From: JADMIH01 sp035274425
Lineage (GTDB): Bacteria > Chloroflexota > Chloroflexia > QHBQ01 > JADMIH01
DNA: 64,000 nucleotides
NCBI GenBank assembly: GCA_035274425.1
Contig: DATEOC010000088.1
Coordinates: 1 to 64,000, forward strand
Direction: 5' to 3'
Shown here one piece after another: positions 53,668 to 61,745 of the stretch. A program made the translations under genes and the position numbers. Numbering within the stretch: position 1 is the stretch's first letter; each line of letters opens with the position of its first letter. Below the pieces are notes generated by a model. That model worked only from the letters and a program-made list of their open reading frames with translations. It was not told the DNA's origin and searched no databases.

Positions 53668-53923
53668 TTACGTGGTCTGTTCCTCGGTCGCAGGCTCTTC
53701 CTGCTTGCGATACGTCTTGTGCCACCCCTTCTTGCCGCATTGTGGGCAGAGTAGACGTCGTCTCGGCTCCCCGGCGGCTCCCCAGCGGATACCGCCCATC
53801 TCCCAGACTGATCGCTCGTGGCCGCAGTTGGGGCATCGCATCATCCAGGCACGGGAATCGGCCTCCATCGACGCAGCACTCTTGGCCGGAAGGATGGCTT
53901 TGAATAGCTTTTGAAAAACTCAT
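53668..53923 (-). CDS. Small zinc-ribbon protein, first gene of the SelW-like operon (start frameshifted)
   Basis: The recognisable protein is ASMEADSRAWMMRCPNCGHE, then RSVWEMGGIRWGAAGEPRRR, then LLCPQCGKKGWHKTYRK: two CPxCG knuckles forming one zinc ribbon. A strong GAGGAGAT ribosome binding site and ATG at 53923 are one base out of frame with this protein. Dropping one T from the TTTTT run near 53915 would join MSF to QKLFKAILPAKSAAS and give about 84 residues. This is either a sequencing error or a recent mutation; an internal start at 53868 gives 66 residues. The function is unknown; possibly redox or nucleic-acid related. The SelW-like gene follows after 63 bp. Confidence 0.65.
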
Positions 53924-53973
53924 GGCTTAGATCTCCTCTTCACATATGGGGATATGAACAGATGGCGATGCCG

Positions 53974-54023
53974 ATTGGACGCTATTGGACGCTAATTGTA
54001 TGTCAAGGATAGGAGAGTGTCAA
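53974..54023 (-). promoter_or_regulatory. Promoter with tandem 10-bp repeat (zinc-ribbon / SelW-like operon)
   Basis: On the minus strand, TTGACA (54018-54023) and TACAAT (53995-54000) are 17 bp apart. Directly after the -10 box, over the expected start site, are two exact tandem copies of AGCGTCCAAT (53974-53993). One helical turn per copy makes this a plausible operator. Confidence 0.6.
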
Positions 54024-54075
54024 ACCTCTATGCGTGTCATACAGAGGCCCTGCCCGGCACCTAATGAAAATCAAT

Positions 54076-54155
54076 TGTAGGGGGCGACCCTTGTAGTCGC
54101 CCTGTTCCCCTTACGATTTCTTCTGCCAGGGCGACCACAAGGGTCGCCCCCTACA
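54076..54155. repeat. GTAGGGGGCGACC palindrome
   Basis: TGTAGGGGGCGACCCTTGTA and its near-complement GACCACAAGGGTCGCCCCCT enclose about 35 bp. It resembles the palindrome at 55213 in its GTAGGGGC ends. It lies in the 336-bp gap 53924-54259, which otherwise contains the operon promoter at 53974 and a ribosome binding site for the gene at 54260. Confidence 0.75.
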
Positions 54156-54259
54156 CGATTCCCCTCGACTATCTGCCGGGCAGACTCTACCAGAACTTTG
54201 GTGGTATGGTACTATATCCTGGTGTGTGAGCTACTTACAACTGCCATAAGGAGATATGT

Positions 54260-55129
54260 ATGACCGCGGGAAGTAAGCATGGTTTGCTAGGGAGGCAAGA
54301 GCTAAGCGAGGAAGAGGCGGGTGATGCTAGGCTGCTTGCGGACATCTGCAACGCCTATGAAGGGCTGGATTTGAAGCTGGGGCTTGGGGTTGCTCCTGGT
54401 GGGGGCCAGGAGACGAACAGGTTTCTCTATTACGAGGGTGGGGCGCTCGTCGGCTTTTGCAGCCTCGACTATAAAGAGCTTTGCGGGATGGTCCATCCTG
54501 AGCACAGGCGCAGGGGCATCGGCAGGGCGCTCCTGGCCGCGGCGATTGACGAATACAGGAGGCGCTCCGTAACGAATTTCCTCATAATCCGCGAAGAGGC
54601 CTCGCAGTCGGGCAAGGGCTTTGTTGCCGCTACCATGAGCGCGGAGTACGATTTTTCCGAGCATCACATGGAGCTGGAGCCGGAGGCAGGTTGGGGAGAG
54701 TCGGTCAAGCAGGATGACAGGCTTGATTCTTTCAGGGCAGCTCCTGGGGACGTAGATACGCTGGCTCACCTGACCGCTCTTGCGCTTGATCGCCCGGAAG
54801 AGGAGACACGTCGGCATTTGCTGGAGGACATAAAAGACCCAACTCAATCGTTCTACATAGCTCGCCTGGAAGGGATGCCTATCGCCACGCTCAAGGCATT
54901 CGCGTTGGGCGAGAAAATCGGCATCTACGCTTTCGGTGTGCTGCTGGAGTACCGGGGGCGAGGGCTTGGGAAGCAGTTCTTCACCCAGACCATCAAGCGC
55001 CTGATGTCCGAAGGTTGGACCCGCTTCGCCCTCGAAGTAGAGACTACCAACACGAATGCTATCGGCTTGTACAGGTCTTGTGGCTTCAAAGTAACCACGA
55101 CGTATGGGTACTACAGGGTCGAAATTTAG
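54260..55129 (+). CDS. Tandem GNAT acetyltransferase
   Basis: The 289-aa protein has two GNAT folds. The N-terminal one carries the acetyl-CoA motif HPEHRRRGIGRALLAAAIDEY (near residue 80). The C-terminal one carries GVLLEYRGRGLGKQFFTQTI, then LEVETTNTNAIGLYRSCGFK. This arrangement resembles mycothiol synthase MshD and other double-GNAT enzymes. Only the substrate class (an amine) can be inferred. AAGGAG precedes the ATG. It is probably monocistronic. Confidence 0.88.
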   Translation: MTAGSKHGLLGRQELSEEEAGDARLLADICNAYEGLDLKLGLGVAPGGGQETNRFLYYEGGALVGFCSLDYKELCGMVHPEHRRRGIGRALLAAAIDEYRRRSVTNFLIIREEASQSGKGFVAATMSAEYDFSEHHMELEPEAGWGESVKQDDRLDSFRAAPGDVDTLAHLTALALDRPEEETRRHLLEDIKDPTQSFYIARLEGMPIATLKAFALGEKIGIYAFGVLLEYRGRGLGKQFFTQTIKRLMSEGWTRFALEVETTNTNAIGLYRSCGFKVTTTYGYYRVEI

Positions 55130-55212
55130 GTGGGGGATGATAGACGAAAGAGGGTATCAGTTGGTTTTGTTAAGCGTTATTAGAGCAGATTTCAAAATCA
55201 GTGATGTAATCC

Positions 55213-55287
55213 GTAGGGGCAGTTCGCGAACCGTCCTGGTGGGGAGAATGCCTGCTCAATCCAGGGCGGTTCGCGAACCGCCCCTAC
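55213..55287. repeat. GTAGGGGC palindrome with TTCGCGAACCG core
   Basis: GTAGGGGCAGTTCGCGAACC on the left pairs with GGTTCGCGAACCGCCCCTAC on the right, around about 33 bp. Each arm itself contains the small palindrome GGTTCGCGAACC. It lies just upstream of the pentapeptide-repeat gene. Confidence 0.75.
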
Positions 55288-55306
55288 TAGTTTGCATGGG
55301 GGTGCT

Positions 55307-56455
55307 ATGGAGCAAACACCTGGGGAGCAATCTAAAGACAACCTATTTATGAGAGCGTGGAAGTGGATCATTGGGACATGGCAGGGTAGGATGGTTGGGG
55401 TTGTTCTACTATTGGCGCTTGTACTCTCGCTATACTGGTGGCCCGACTCAGGGTTTGATGCGTACCAGGGTGGCGAGAATTTCCAGCGTGCCAGGACGCT
55501 ATGGGACTGGCTGGGATTGCTGGGAGTGCCTTTAGTGTTGGCTGTTGGTGGCTTTGCGTTCAGTCGCGCCGAGCGTAAGAACGAGCAAGAGATTGCGGCT
55601 AAGCGGGCCAGGCAGGAACGTGAGGAGGCCAACAAGCGCGCCGACCTGGACCGTGAGCTTGCTACTAATCGCGCTAAGGAGGAGCGAGAGCGGGCTGATG
55701 ATGCACTGCGGCAGGCGTTGGTGCAAGTCTACCTGGACCGCATGTCGGAACTCTTGGTAAACGAGGGGCTTACCTCATCAGCGCCTGAAGACTTGGTAAG
55801 GAAAGTAGCACGGGCGCGAACCTTGACGTTGTTCCGAGCGCTAGGGGAAGATGGGGCACGCAAGGGATACATAGTACAGTTTCTATATGAAATGGGCCTT
55901 ATTAAAGGCGAGAAGCCGATCATTGACCTAGAGGAGGCGAGCCTGCAAAAGGCTGACCTCAGTTTTATCTCATTGGGCGGAGCCAACCTCAGTAGAGCGA
56001 ACCTTAGCCGAGCAAGTGCCAATGAAGCGAAGCTTATTGCGGCTGACCTAATGGGAGCAAATCTTACTGAAGCGGATCTTAGTGTGGCGGGCCTCATTCG
56101 AGCAAACCTTACCGAAGCGAACCTTACCAGAGCAAACCTTACTGTGGCGTACCTTAGTGGAGCTGACTTTAGTTATGCAGAACTTAGAGAGACAGATCTC
56201 AGCCAAGCAAGTCTTGATGGAGCAAAACTTAGAGGGGCGCTGCTTATGGGAGCAAACCTTAGTGAAGCTAACCTTACCGAAGCAGATCTCAGTCGTGCTC
56301 GAGTGACAAACGAACAACTCGCCAGCGCACTTTCGCTCGAAGGCGCTACTATGCCTGATGGCTCGAAATACGCAGGCGTGCCTCCAACACAAGATGCGTC
56401 TTGGTCCTCACCTGATGCTACAGAACAGGATAGCCATGACAACTCCACAAGCTAA
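55307..56455 (+). CDS. Membrane pentapeptide-repeat protein
   Basis: The 382-aa protein has two membrane helices (about 26-45 and 70-90), a charged coiled coil (residues about 92-150), and a short helical domain (YLDRMSELLVNEGLTSSAPE). From about 210 to 330 come pentapeptide repeats of the A(N/D)Lxx type (GANLSRANLSRAS, EANLTRANLTVAY, GANLSEANLTEAD), forming a right-handed beta-helix. The coiled coil and repeats would be cytoplasmic. In other proteins such repeats act as protein-protein scaffolds. The ATG at 55307 is preferred (GGGGGTG upstream); a TTG at 55292 is possible. Confidence 0.87.
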   Translation: MEQTPGEQSKDNLFMRAWKWIIGTWQGRMVGVVLLLALVLSLYWWPDSGFDAYQGGENFQRARTLWDWLGLLGVPLVLAVGGFAFSRAERKNEQEIAAKRARQEREEANKRADLDRELATNRAKEERERADDALRQALVQVYLDRMSELLVNEGLTSSAPEDLVRKVARARTLTLFRALGEDGARKGYIVQFLYEMGLIKGEKPIIDLEEASLQKADLSFISLGGANLSRANLSRASANEAKLIAADLMGANLTEADLSVAGLIRANLTEANLTRANLTVAYLSGADFSYAELRETDLSQASLDGAKLRGALLMGANLSEANLTEADLSRARVTNEQLASALSLEGATMPDGSKYAGVPPTQDASWSSPDATEQDSHDNSTS

Positions 56456-56557
56456 CCCTCCCACCTTGCGTAGACTATATTTGGAATTCAAGTACGTCTT
56501 TCAAAACCATGTGGTGAGGTGCAGAACCCTGAAATCGGGGAGAGGATGTGACCTATT

Positions 56558-56812
56558 ATGACGGATGGAGTTTGCCCAAAGTGCGGGTCCAATGAGATAT
56601 ATACGGATGCAGGTATGCCCAAAAGGGGGAATGTTTTTGTGCATAAGAAAGTGGCGGTCAAAGCTGGCATCTTCGCTCCGCATCTAGTCGAATTCGATAA
56701 CTACTTATGCGCGCGGTGTGGTTACATGGAGCAGTATGTAAGAAATAGTGCTGACCGGCAGCGACTTGTAGAGAATTGGACGAGAGCGGGGCAGGAGTTC
56801 CGCATGAGATAG
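56558..56812 (+). CDS. Small zinc-ribbon protein
   Basis: The 84-aa protein has two CPKCGS/CARCGY knuckles 39 residues apart (VCPKCGSNEIYTDAG, LCARCGYMEQYV), forming one zinc ribbon with a basic insert between. Such proteins may be nucleic-acid or protein binding; no partner is clear. It is followed after 33 bp by a second cysteine-containing gene, and the two may be co-transcribed. Confidence 0.75.
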   Translation: MTDGVCPKCGSNEIYTDAGMPKRGNVFVHKKVAVKAGIFAPHLVEFDNYLCARCGYMEQYVRNSADRQRLVENWTRAGQEFRMR

Positions 56813-56845
56813 AAGGGCGTCGAATATAAACAAGGAGGGGAAATC

Positions 56846-57322
56846 GTGTCGGCGGACATCCTCAGACTGATACCCATAAATCCGGAATACATGCCCGATG
56901 CCTTGTCACGAGAGCGAGCGGCAGTATTTCTAAAATCCCTACTTCTCCCCAATCCGGATCCCTCGCGCGACATAACTACAAAAGTCATAGAGCATGTGGA
57001 GTTTATTGACCAGGGTGGGAACTTCGAGCGAATCGTATGCCCCTGCTGCTCATCTGAACTTACCATCAAATGGTGGCATGAGGTGATGGACAAGGCTTAC
57101 GAAAAGCGTTTCGCAGACCTCAGAATAATCACTCCTTGCTGCCATACTGAAAGCTCTCTGAATGACCTTCAATATGAAATGCCTGCGGGTTTCGCTCGAT
57201 TCGTCCTCGAACTGTACAAACCAGTATTCATTGATCCTATACTTGAACTAAGTCAAGACGCGCTTGAGAAACTCCAGGACATCCTTGGATGCCGGGTGAG
57301 GATTATCTGGGCACATTACTAA
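56846..57322 (+). CDS. Hypothetical protein with two Cys-Cys motifs
   Basis: The 158-aa product begins with a GTG after AAGGAGGGG. The centre has VCPCCSSELTIKWWHE and ITPCCHTESSLNDL, which could bind one zinc ion. The C-terminal helical part (ARFVLELYKPVFIDPILELS) is followed by QDALEKLQDILGCRVRIIW. A similar organisation occurs in small uncharacterised proteins of immunity and surface loci, but no family can be named here. Confidence 0.65.
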   Translation: MSADILRLIPINPEYMPDALSRERAAVFLKSLLLPNPDPSRDITTKVIEHVEFIDQGGNFERIVCPCCSSELTIKWWHEVMDKAYEKRFADLRIITPCCHTESSLNDLQYEMPAGFARFVLELYKPVFIDPILELSQDALEKLQDILGCRVRIIWAHY

Positions 57323-57397
57323 TCGCTATCTCGCCATACAAGAACCCGACTTTGTTAGACGCTCTAGACCGTTACCTACATAATAGACGCTTTACCA

Positions 57398-57476
57398 TCA
57401 GACGTCTCTGTGTGTCCTCTGCGCCTTTGTGTCTCTGTGTTTAATTCGCCTTTCGTCTTTCGTCCTTCGTCCTTCA
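57398..57476. repeat. Repeat modules upstream of cphA
   Basis: CGTCTCTGTGTGTCCTCTGC, GCCTTTGTGTCTCTGTGTTT and then CTTTCGTCTTTCGTCCTTCG: inverted C- and A-type modules. It ends about 58 bp before the cphA start. Confidence 0.75.
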
Positions 57477-57533
57477 ACAGGTTGCGCAAAGCCCACTCAA
57501 CCCTTATCATATTGGGAACCATAGAGAGGAAGA

Positions 57534-60311
57534 GTGGCAGAGATGGGCGATATCAAGGTAAAGCGGATAAAGACCCTCACGGGAGCCAACATCTGGGCTT
57601 ACCGGCCCGTGCTCGAAATACTGACCGACATCGGTAAGTACGAGAAGCTCCCCTCCAACAAGCTGCCAGGCTTTACGGAGCGGCTGGTAGAGTCCATCCC
57701 AACTCTCTGGACGCATCGCTGCTCCGAGGGGCGTCCCGGCGGCTTCCTTGAGCGCATGAGGATTGGCACCTACATGGGCCACATCATCGAGCACATCATC
57801 CTTGAGCTACAGTCGCTCGCTGGCATAGACGTGGGGTTCGGGCGCACCCGCCAGACGGGGCGCTACGGCGAGTACCAGATCGTGGTGGATTACACGGACC
57901 CCGAAGCGGCCAAGATTGCGACACACCTCGCCGTCGAGATGGCGGAGAAACTGGCGGAGGGGCAGCCACTCGGCTTCGACCTGGCAGAGCGCATCGAGGA
58001 GATACGCGAGACTGCCGAGAGCCACGTTCTCGGCCCCTCGACGCAGGCTATCGTCGACGCGGCCCGCAGGCGCGGCATCCCCTGGTTCCGCCTCAATGAG
58101 CAGTCGCTAGTCCAGCTGGGGCACGGAGCGCATTCCCGCCGCATCCAGGCCGCCGAGACGACTTACACCTCGAATATAGGGGTGGAGATCGCGTCCGATA
58201 AGGACCTCACCAAGAACCTCCTCCAGAAGGTGGGCGTGCCCGTGCCGGAGGGGGAGGTGGTTACGACCGCGGAAGAGGCATGGGAGGTCGCCCTCGATAT
58301 TGGGGGACCTGTTGTGATCAAGCCGTACGCGGGCAACCAGGGGAAGGCGGTCAGCGTCAACCTCACCAGCGAGGAGCAGGTGAAGCAGGCGGTGGCGCTC
58401 GCGCAGGAGATTTCGGAAGAGGTAATTGTCGAGCAGTTCATAGAGGGGGAGGACTGCCGGCTGCTCGTGGTGGGGGGCAAGCTGGTGGCGGCGGCGCAAC
58501 GGCGTCCCGCGCAGGTGGTAGCCGATGGCCTCCACAGCGTGCGCAAGCTGGTGGAGATGGTGAACGACGACCCCCGGCGGGGGAGCGGGCACGGCTCGGC
58601 CCTCACGCGCATCAGGATAGACGCTGCCGCCGAGCTTACCCTCTCCAAGCAGGGATTTACGTGGGATAGCGTCCCGCCGCCCGGCCAGATGGTCCTCCTG
58701 CGCGATAACTCCAACCTCTCCACGGGTGGCACGGCGGTAGACCTCACAGACGACGTGCACCCCGACAACGCCATGATCGCCGTGCTCGCCGCTAAGACCA
58801 TCGGCCTCGACATCGCGGGTGTGGACGTGGTTTGCAAGAACATCAAGCGTCCCCTCTCCGAGCAGGGCGGGGCCATAGTGGAAGTGAACGCCGCGCCCGG
58901 CCTGCGCATGCACGTCTACCCGTCCGAGGGGAAGTCGCGCCCGGTGGGGGACGCTATTATCGACATGCTCTTCCCAGGGGAGGCGATAGACGCCCGCGTG
59001 CCCCTGATAGCAGTAAGCGGCACCAACGGCAAGACGACAGTCACGCGCATGATCGCCCACATCTACTCGACGATGCAGAAATATGTCGGCATGACCACGA
59101 CGGATGGCATCTATTTCAACGGCGTGCGGCGCGTCAAGGGGGACTCGGCGGGGCCACGCAGCGCCGAGTCGGTGCTACAGCACCCGCTGGTGGAAGTGGC
59201 GGTGCTGGAGACGGCGCGGGGCGGCATCCTGCGCTCCGGCCTCGCGTGGGACAGGTCACTGGTAAGCATCGTGCTGAACGTCGCCAATGACCACATGGGG
59301 CTTGAAGGGGTGGATACACTGGAGCGTCTCGCCCGCGTGAAGCGCGTGATTATAGAGAGCGTGAGCCGCAAGGGATATGGCGTGCTCAATGCAGACGACC
59401 CTCTTGTGGCGGACATGGCTGAGGACTGCCCCGGCAAGGTAATCTACTTCGGGATGGATTGCGCCTCCGCGGTAATGACCCGGCACCTGGCGTCGGGGGG
59501 ACGAGGCGTGTACTTTGGGGATGGGAACCTCGTACTCGCGGAGGGGTCAAAAGAGACAACGCTGATGAAGGCGGTGGATATTCCGGCCACGCACGGCGGC
59601 ATCATCCCCTTCCAGATACAAAATGCGCTCGCGGCGGCTGCCGGGGCATGGGGCGCAGATGTGCCTATCGACTCGATACGGCTCGGCTTGCGGACCTTCC
59701 AGACGGACGACAGGAGCGCACCTGGCCGCTTCAACATCTTCAACGTAGGCCGCGCTCGTGTGATCGTGGACTACGGGCACAACCCCCATGCGCTCAAGGC
59801 AGTGCAGGGGGCCATCGCGCAGATACGCCCGCGCAGGGCCATCGGTGTGGTAGCCGCGCCCGGCGACAGGAGAGACGCCGATATCCAGGAGCTTGGCTTT
59901 ATCGTCGCCAACACCTTCAACCACGTCATCATCAGGGAAGATGACGACCTGAGAGGGCGCGAGCCTTACGAGGTGGCGCACCTGATAGAGGAGACGATAC
60001 GGCGCACCAACCCCACCGTACCTATAGAGATAGTGAGGGATGAGGCCGAAGCTACCGCCCACGCGCTGAAGATGGCAGGCGAAGGGGACCTCGTGATGGT
60101 CTTCGTGGACCGCGTGGACGCCACGCTGGAGCAGGTGAGGCGGGCCAGCCGCACTGTCGCCATCGAGCAGAGCGACTCGTTCGTCGTGCCGATGCCCGAC
60201 AATTCCCCCGCCGGCCTGCGCAACCTCAGAGAGGCGATGGCGGGGGTATCTACGCAGGAGACGTACAGGTCGGATGGACGACGGACGACAGACGACGGAC
60301 GACCGGGGTGA
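57534..60311 (+). CDS. cphA: Cyanophycin synthetase
   Basis: The 925-aa enzyme polymerises Asp and Arg into cyanophycin with ATP. It has an N-terminal CphA domain (TGANIWAYRPVLEI, RMRIGTYMGHIIEHIILELQ), an ATP-grasp domain (about 210-470; VPVPEGEVVTTAEEA, GGPVVIKPYAGNQGKAVSVN, EVNAAPGLRMHVYP) and a Mur-ligase-like domain with VSGTNGKTTVTRMIAHI and NVANDHMGLEGVDTLERL. The length matches CphA proteins. The last 13 residues (SDGRRTTDDGRPG) come from repeat DNA and are probably dispensable. The start could be the GTG at 57534 or ATG at 57543; GAGAGGA is about 3 or 12 bp away. Cyanophycinase is encoded next. Confidence 0.96.
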   Translation: MAEMGDIKVKRIKTLTGANIWAYRPVLEILTDIGKYEKLPSNKLPGFTERLVESIPTLWTHRCSEGRPGGFLERMRIGTYMGHIIEHIILELQSLAGIDVGFGRTRQTGRYGEYQIVVDYTDPEAAKIATHLAVEMAEKLAEGQPLGFDLAERIEEIRETAESHVLGPSTQAIVDAARRRGIPWFRLNEQSLVQLGHGAHSRRIQAAETTYTSNIGVEIASDKDLTKNLLQKVGVPVPEGEVVTTAEEAWEVALDIGGPVVIKPYAGNQGKAVSVNLTSEEQVKQAVALAQEISEEVIVEQFIEGEDCRLLVVGGKLVAAAQRRPAQVVADGLHSVRKLVEMVNDDPRRGSGHGSALTRIRIDAAAELTLSKQGFTWDSVPPPGQMVLLRDNSNLSTGGTAVDLTDDVHPDNAMIAVLAAKTIGLDIAGVDVVCKNIKRPLSEQGGAIVEVNAAPGLRMHVYPSEGKSRPVGDAIIDMLFPGEAIDARVPLIAVSGTNGKTTVTRMIAHIYSTMQKYVGMTTTDGIYFNGVRRVKGDSAGPRSAESVLQHPLVEVAVLETARGGILRSGLAWDRSLVSIVLNVANDHMGLEGVDTLERLARVKRVIIESVSRKGYGVLNADDPLVADMAEDCPGKVIYFGMDCASAVMTRHLASGGRGVYFGDGNLVLAEGSKETTLMKAVDIPATHGGIIPFQIQNALAAAAGAWGADVPIDSIRLGLRTFQTDDRSAPGRFNIFNVGRARVIVDYGHNPHALKAVQGAIAQIRPRRAIGVVAAPGDRRDADIQELGFIVANTFNHVIIREDDDLRGREPYEVAHLIEETIRRTNPTVPIEIVRDEAEATAHALKMAGEGDLVMVFVDRVDATLEQVRRASRTVAIEQSDSFVVPMPDNSPAGLRNLREAMAGVSTQETYRSDGRRTTDDGRPG

Positions 60312-60539
60312 GACGTGATGCGTGATGCGTAACTCATTAATCACAAAGAACACAAAGAGACAAAGAACACGAAGATTTATTAATGGTTTAAGGTAGAGAT
60401 TGGGTGTGCACAGCAATCTTAATAGAAGGTCTTGTTGGAAAGAGGATAAACCCAAAATAATCTTTGTGGCCTTTGTGTCTTTGTGTTCTTTGTGATTAAT
60501 TACGTTTTACGCTTCACTCTGTCGTCCGTCGTCCATCGT
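60273..60539. repeat. Full composite palindrome between cphA and cphB
   Basis: The left half reads GGACGAC heptamers, GTGAGACGTGATGCGTGATG, then AATCACAAAGAACACAAAGA. After about 80 bp the right half is their reverse complement in reverse order: CTTTGTGGCCTTTGTGTCTT, ACGTTTTACGCTTCACTC, then GTCGTCC heptamers. It is the most complete example in the window. The left end includes the cphA C-terminal codons and stop. Confidence 0.9.
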
Positions 60540-60643
60540 GCAATTCTTTGCCACGCCTAATCCGCGTGCGGTATAATTTTGTAACGTTTACCGTATGTAA
60601 GGGCGGAGAGGAAATTGAGTGATGTGGCAGAGGCAAGCAGATA

Positions 60644-61534
60644 GTGTCGCATAACGGCGTGCCGCCGGGGGAGACTATCCAGGTCGACTGGCGGGCTCCA
60701 GGTTACCTCATGGTGATTGGCGGGGCTGACCGGCTCGACCCCAAAGCGGCTATCGCAAAGCTCTTTCTCCAGCACGTAGCACTGACGGAGGCCAATTCGA
60801 GCCAGCGCGACATCGTACTGGTGAGCAGCGCCACCCGCCACCCGACAGTCCTCACCGACGACTACCGCCGCATTTTCGAGCGCCTGGGGGTCGAGCGGAG
60901 TAAAGTGCACGCTCCACTCATCAGGAACCATGACGAGGCTAACCACGACGACATCGCTGAGCTTCTGGGGAGTGCGGCGGGTATCTACATCACCGGCGGT
61001 GACCAGTACCTCCTCACACAGGTGCTTGACCGCACCCCTGCCGAGAAAGCGATAAGGCACGCTTACCTGCAAGGTGCGATAGTGGCCGGGACCAGCGCGG
61101 GCGCGACCGCCATGGGGAGGCCGATGATCGTGGCTGGTGGGGGGACTGGTGAGTTACGCCTGGGGGTCGTGCAGATGTCAGGTGGCCTCGGCTGGGTGGG
61201 CGAGGACACTATTATAGATACGCATTTTGGAGCGAGGGGGCGCTTCCCACGACTCGCCTCCGCCGTCGCCGAACACCCGGAAGCTTTAGGTATCGGGGTG
61301 GATGAGAACACCTGCCTGCTGGTAGATGCGAACAAGCACTGCACCATCGAGGGCACAGGGGTGGCCTACTTCGTGGACGGGTCGCATGCGCAGCTCAATT
61401 CAGCGCACAAGACGAGGCCAGGCCACGCGCTATCTATTGGCTCCCTGGCAGTGACTGCCCTCTCCGCGGGGGGGAAGTACGACCTCATCAACCGCAGCGT
61501 GATACTTGAAAAGGCTGAGAAGGTTCGGGTATAA
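60644..61534 (+). CDS. cphB: Cyanophycinase
   Basis: The 296-aa S51 serine peptidase releases beta-Asp-Arg dipeptides from cyanophycin. Motifs are GYLMVIGGADRLDPK, YITGGDQYLLTQ, the nucleophile AGTSAGATAMGRPMIVAGGG, and WVGEDTIIDTHFGARGRFPR. The GTG at 60644 is the first start after an in-frame stop at 60620. A TATAAT at 60571 and GGAGAGGAAA precede it, but the Shine-Dalgarno spacing is unclear. It follows cphA, with the composite repeat between them. Its stop codon lies inside the tRNA-Arg promoter. Confidence 0.95.
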   Translation: MSHNGVPPGETIQVDWRAPGYLMVIGGADRLDPKAAIAKLFLQHVALTEANSSQRDIVLVSSATRHPTVLTDDYRRIFERLGVERSKVHAPLIRNHDEANHDDIAELLGSAAGIYITGGDQYLLTQVLDRTPAEKAIRHAYLQGAIVAGTSAGATAMGRPMIVAGGGTGELRLGVVQMSGGLGWVGEDTIIDTHFGARGRFPRLASAVAEHPEALGIGVDENTCLLVDANKHCTIEGTGVAYFVDGSHAQLNSAHKTRPGHALSIGSLAVTALSAGGKYDLINRSVILEKAEKVRV

Positions 61535-61535
61535 T
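61506..61535 (+). promoter_or_regulatory. tRNA-Arg promoter overlapping the cphB end
   Basis: TTGAAA (61506-61511) and TATAAT (61530-61535) are 18 bp apart. The cphB stop TAA (61532-61534) is part of the -10 box. Confidence 0.7.
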
Positions 61536-61553
61536 TCGTAGATATCTACGCTC

Positions 61554-61626
61554 GCGCGTGTAGCTCAGGGGACAGAGCGAGGGCGTCCTAAGCCCTGCGA
61601 CGGGAGTTCGATTCTCTCCACGCGCA
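61554..61626 (+). tRNA. tRNA-Arg (CCT)
   Basis: Acceptor GCGCGTG/CACGCGC, D arm GCTC-AGGGGACA-GAGC, anticodon stem AGGGC/GCCCT around GTCCTAA (anticodon CCT), T arm GGGAG-TTCGATT-CTCTC, discriminator A. CCA is not encoded. Confidence 0.95.
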
Positions 61627-61745
61627 CCCCATCGAGGACCGAGCGATGAGGACTGAGGACTGAGTAGGCTGCCGCGTACATCTGTCGCCCCAGGAGCCTC
61701 ATCGCTTTTTTCCTACATGGCCCAATTCTCCAGTAGGAGGAACTA

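Noticed and set aside
54076..54155. Insertion sequence
   Set aside because: The element is about 80 bp, has no transposase and no visible target duplication.
56048..56392. Cys/Lys-rich open frame on the minus strand under the pentapeptide repeats
   Set aside because: It is a mirror of the repeated codons of the pentapeptide gene; no start signal.
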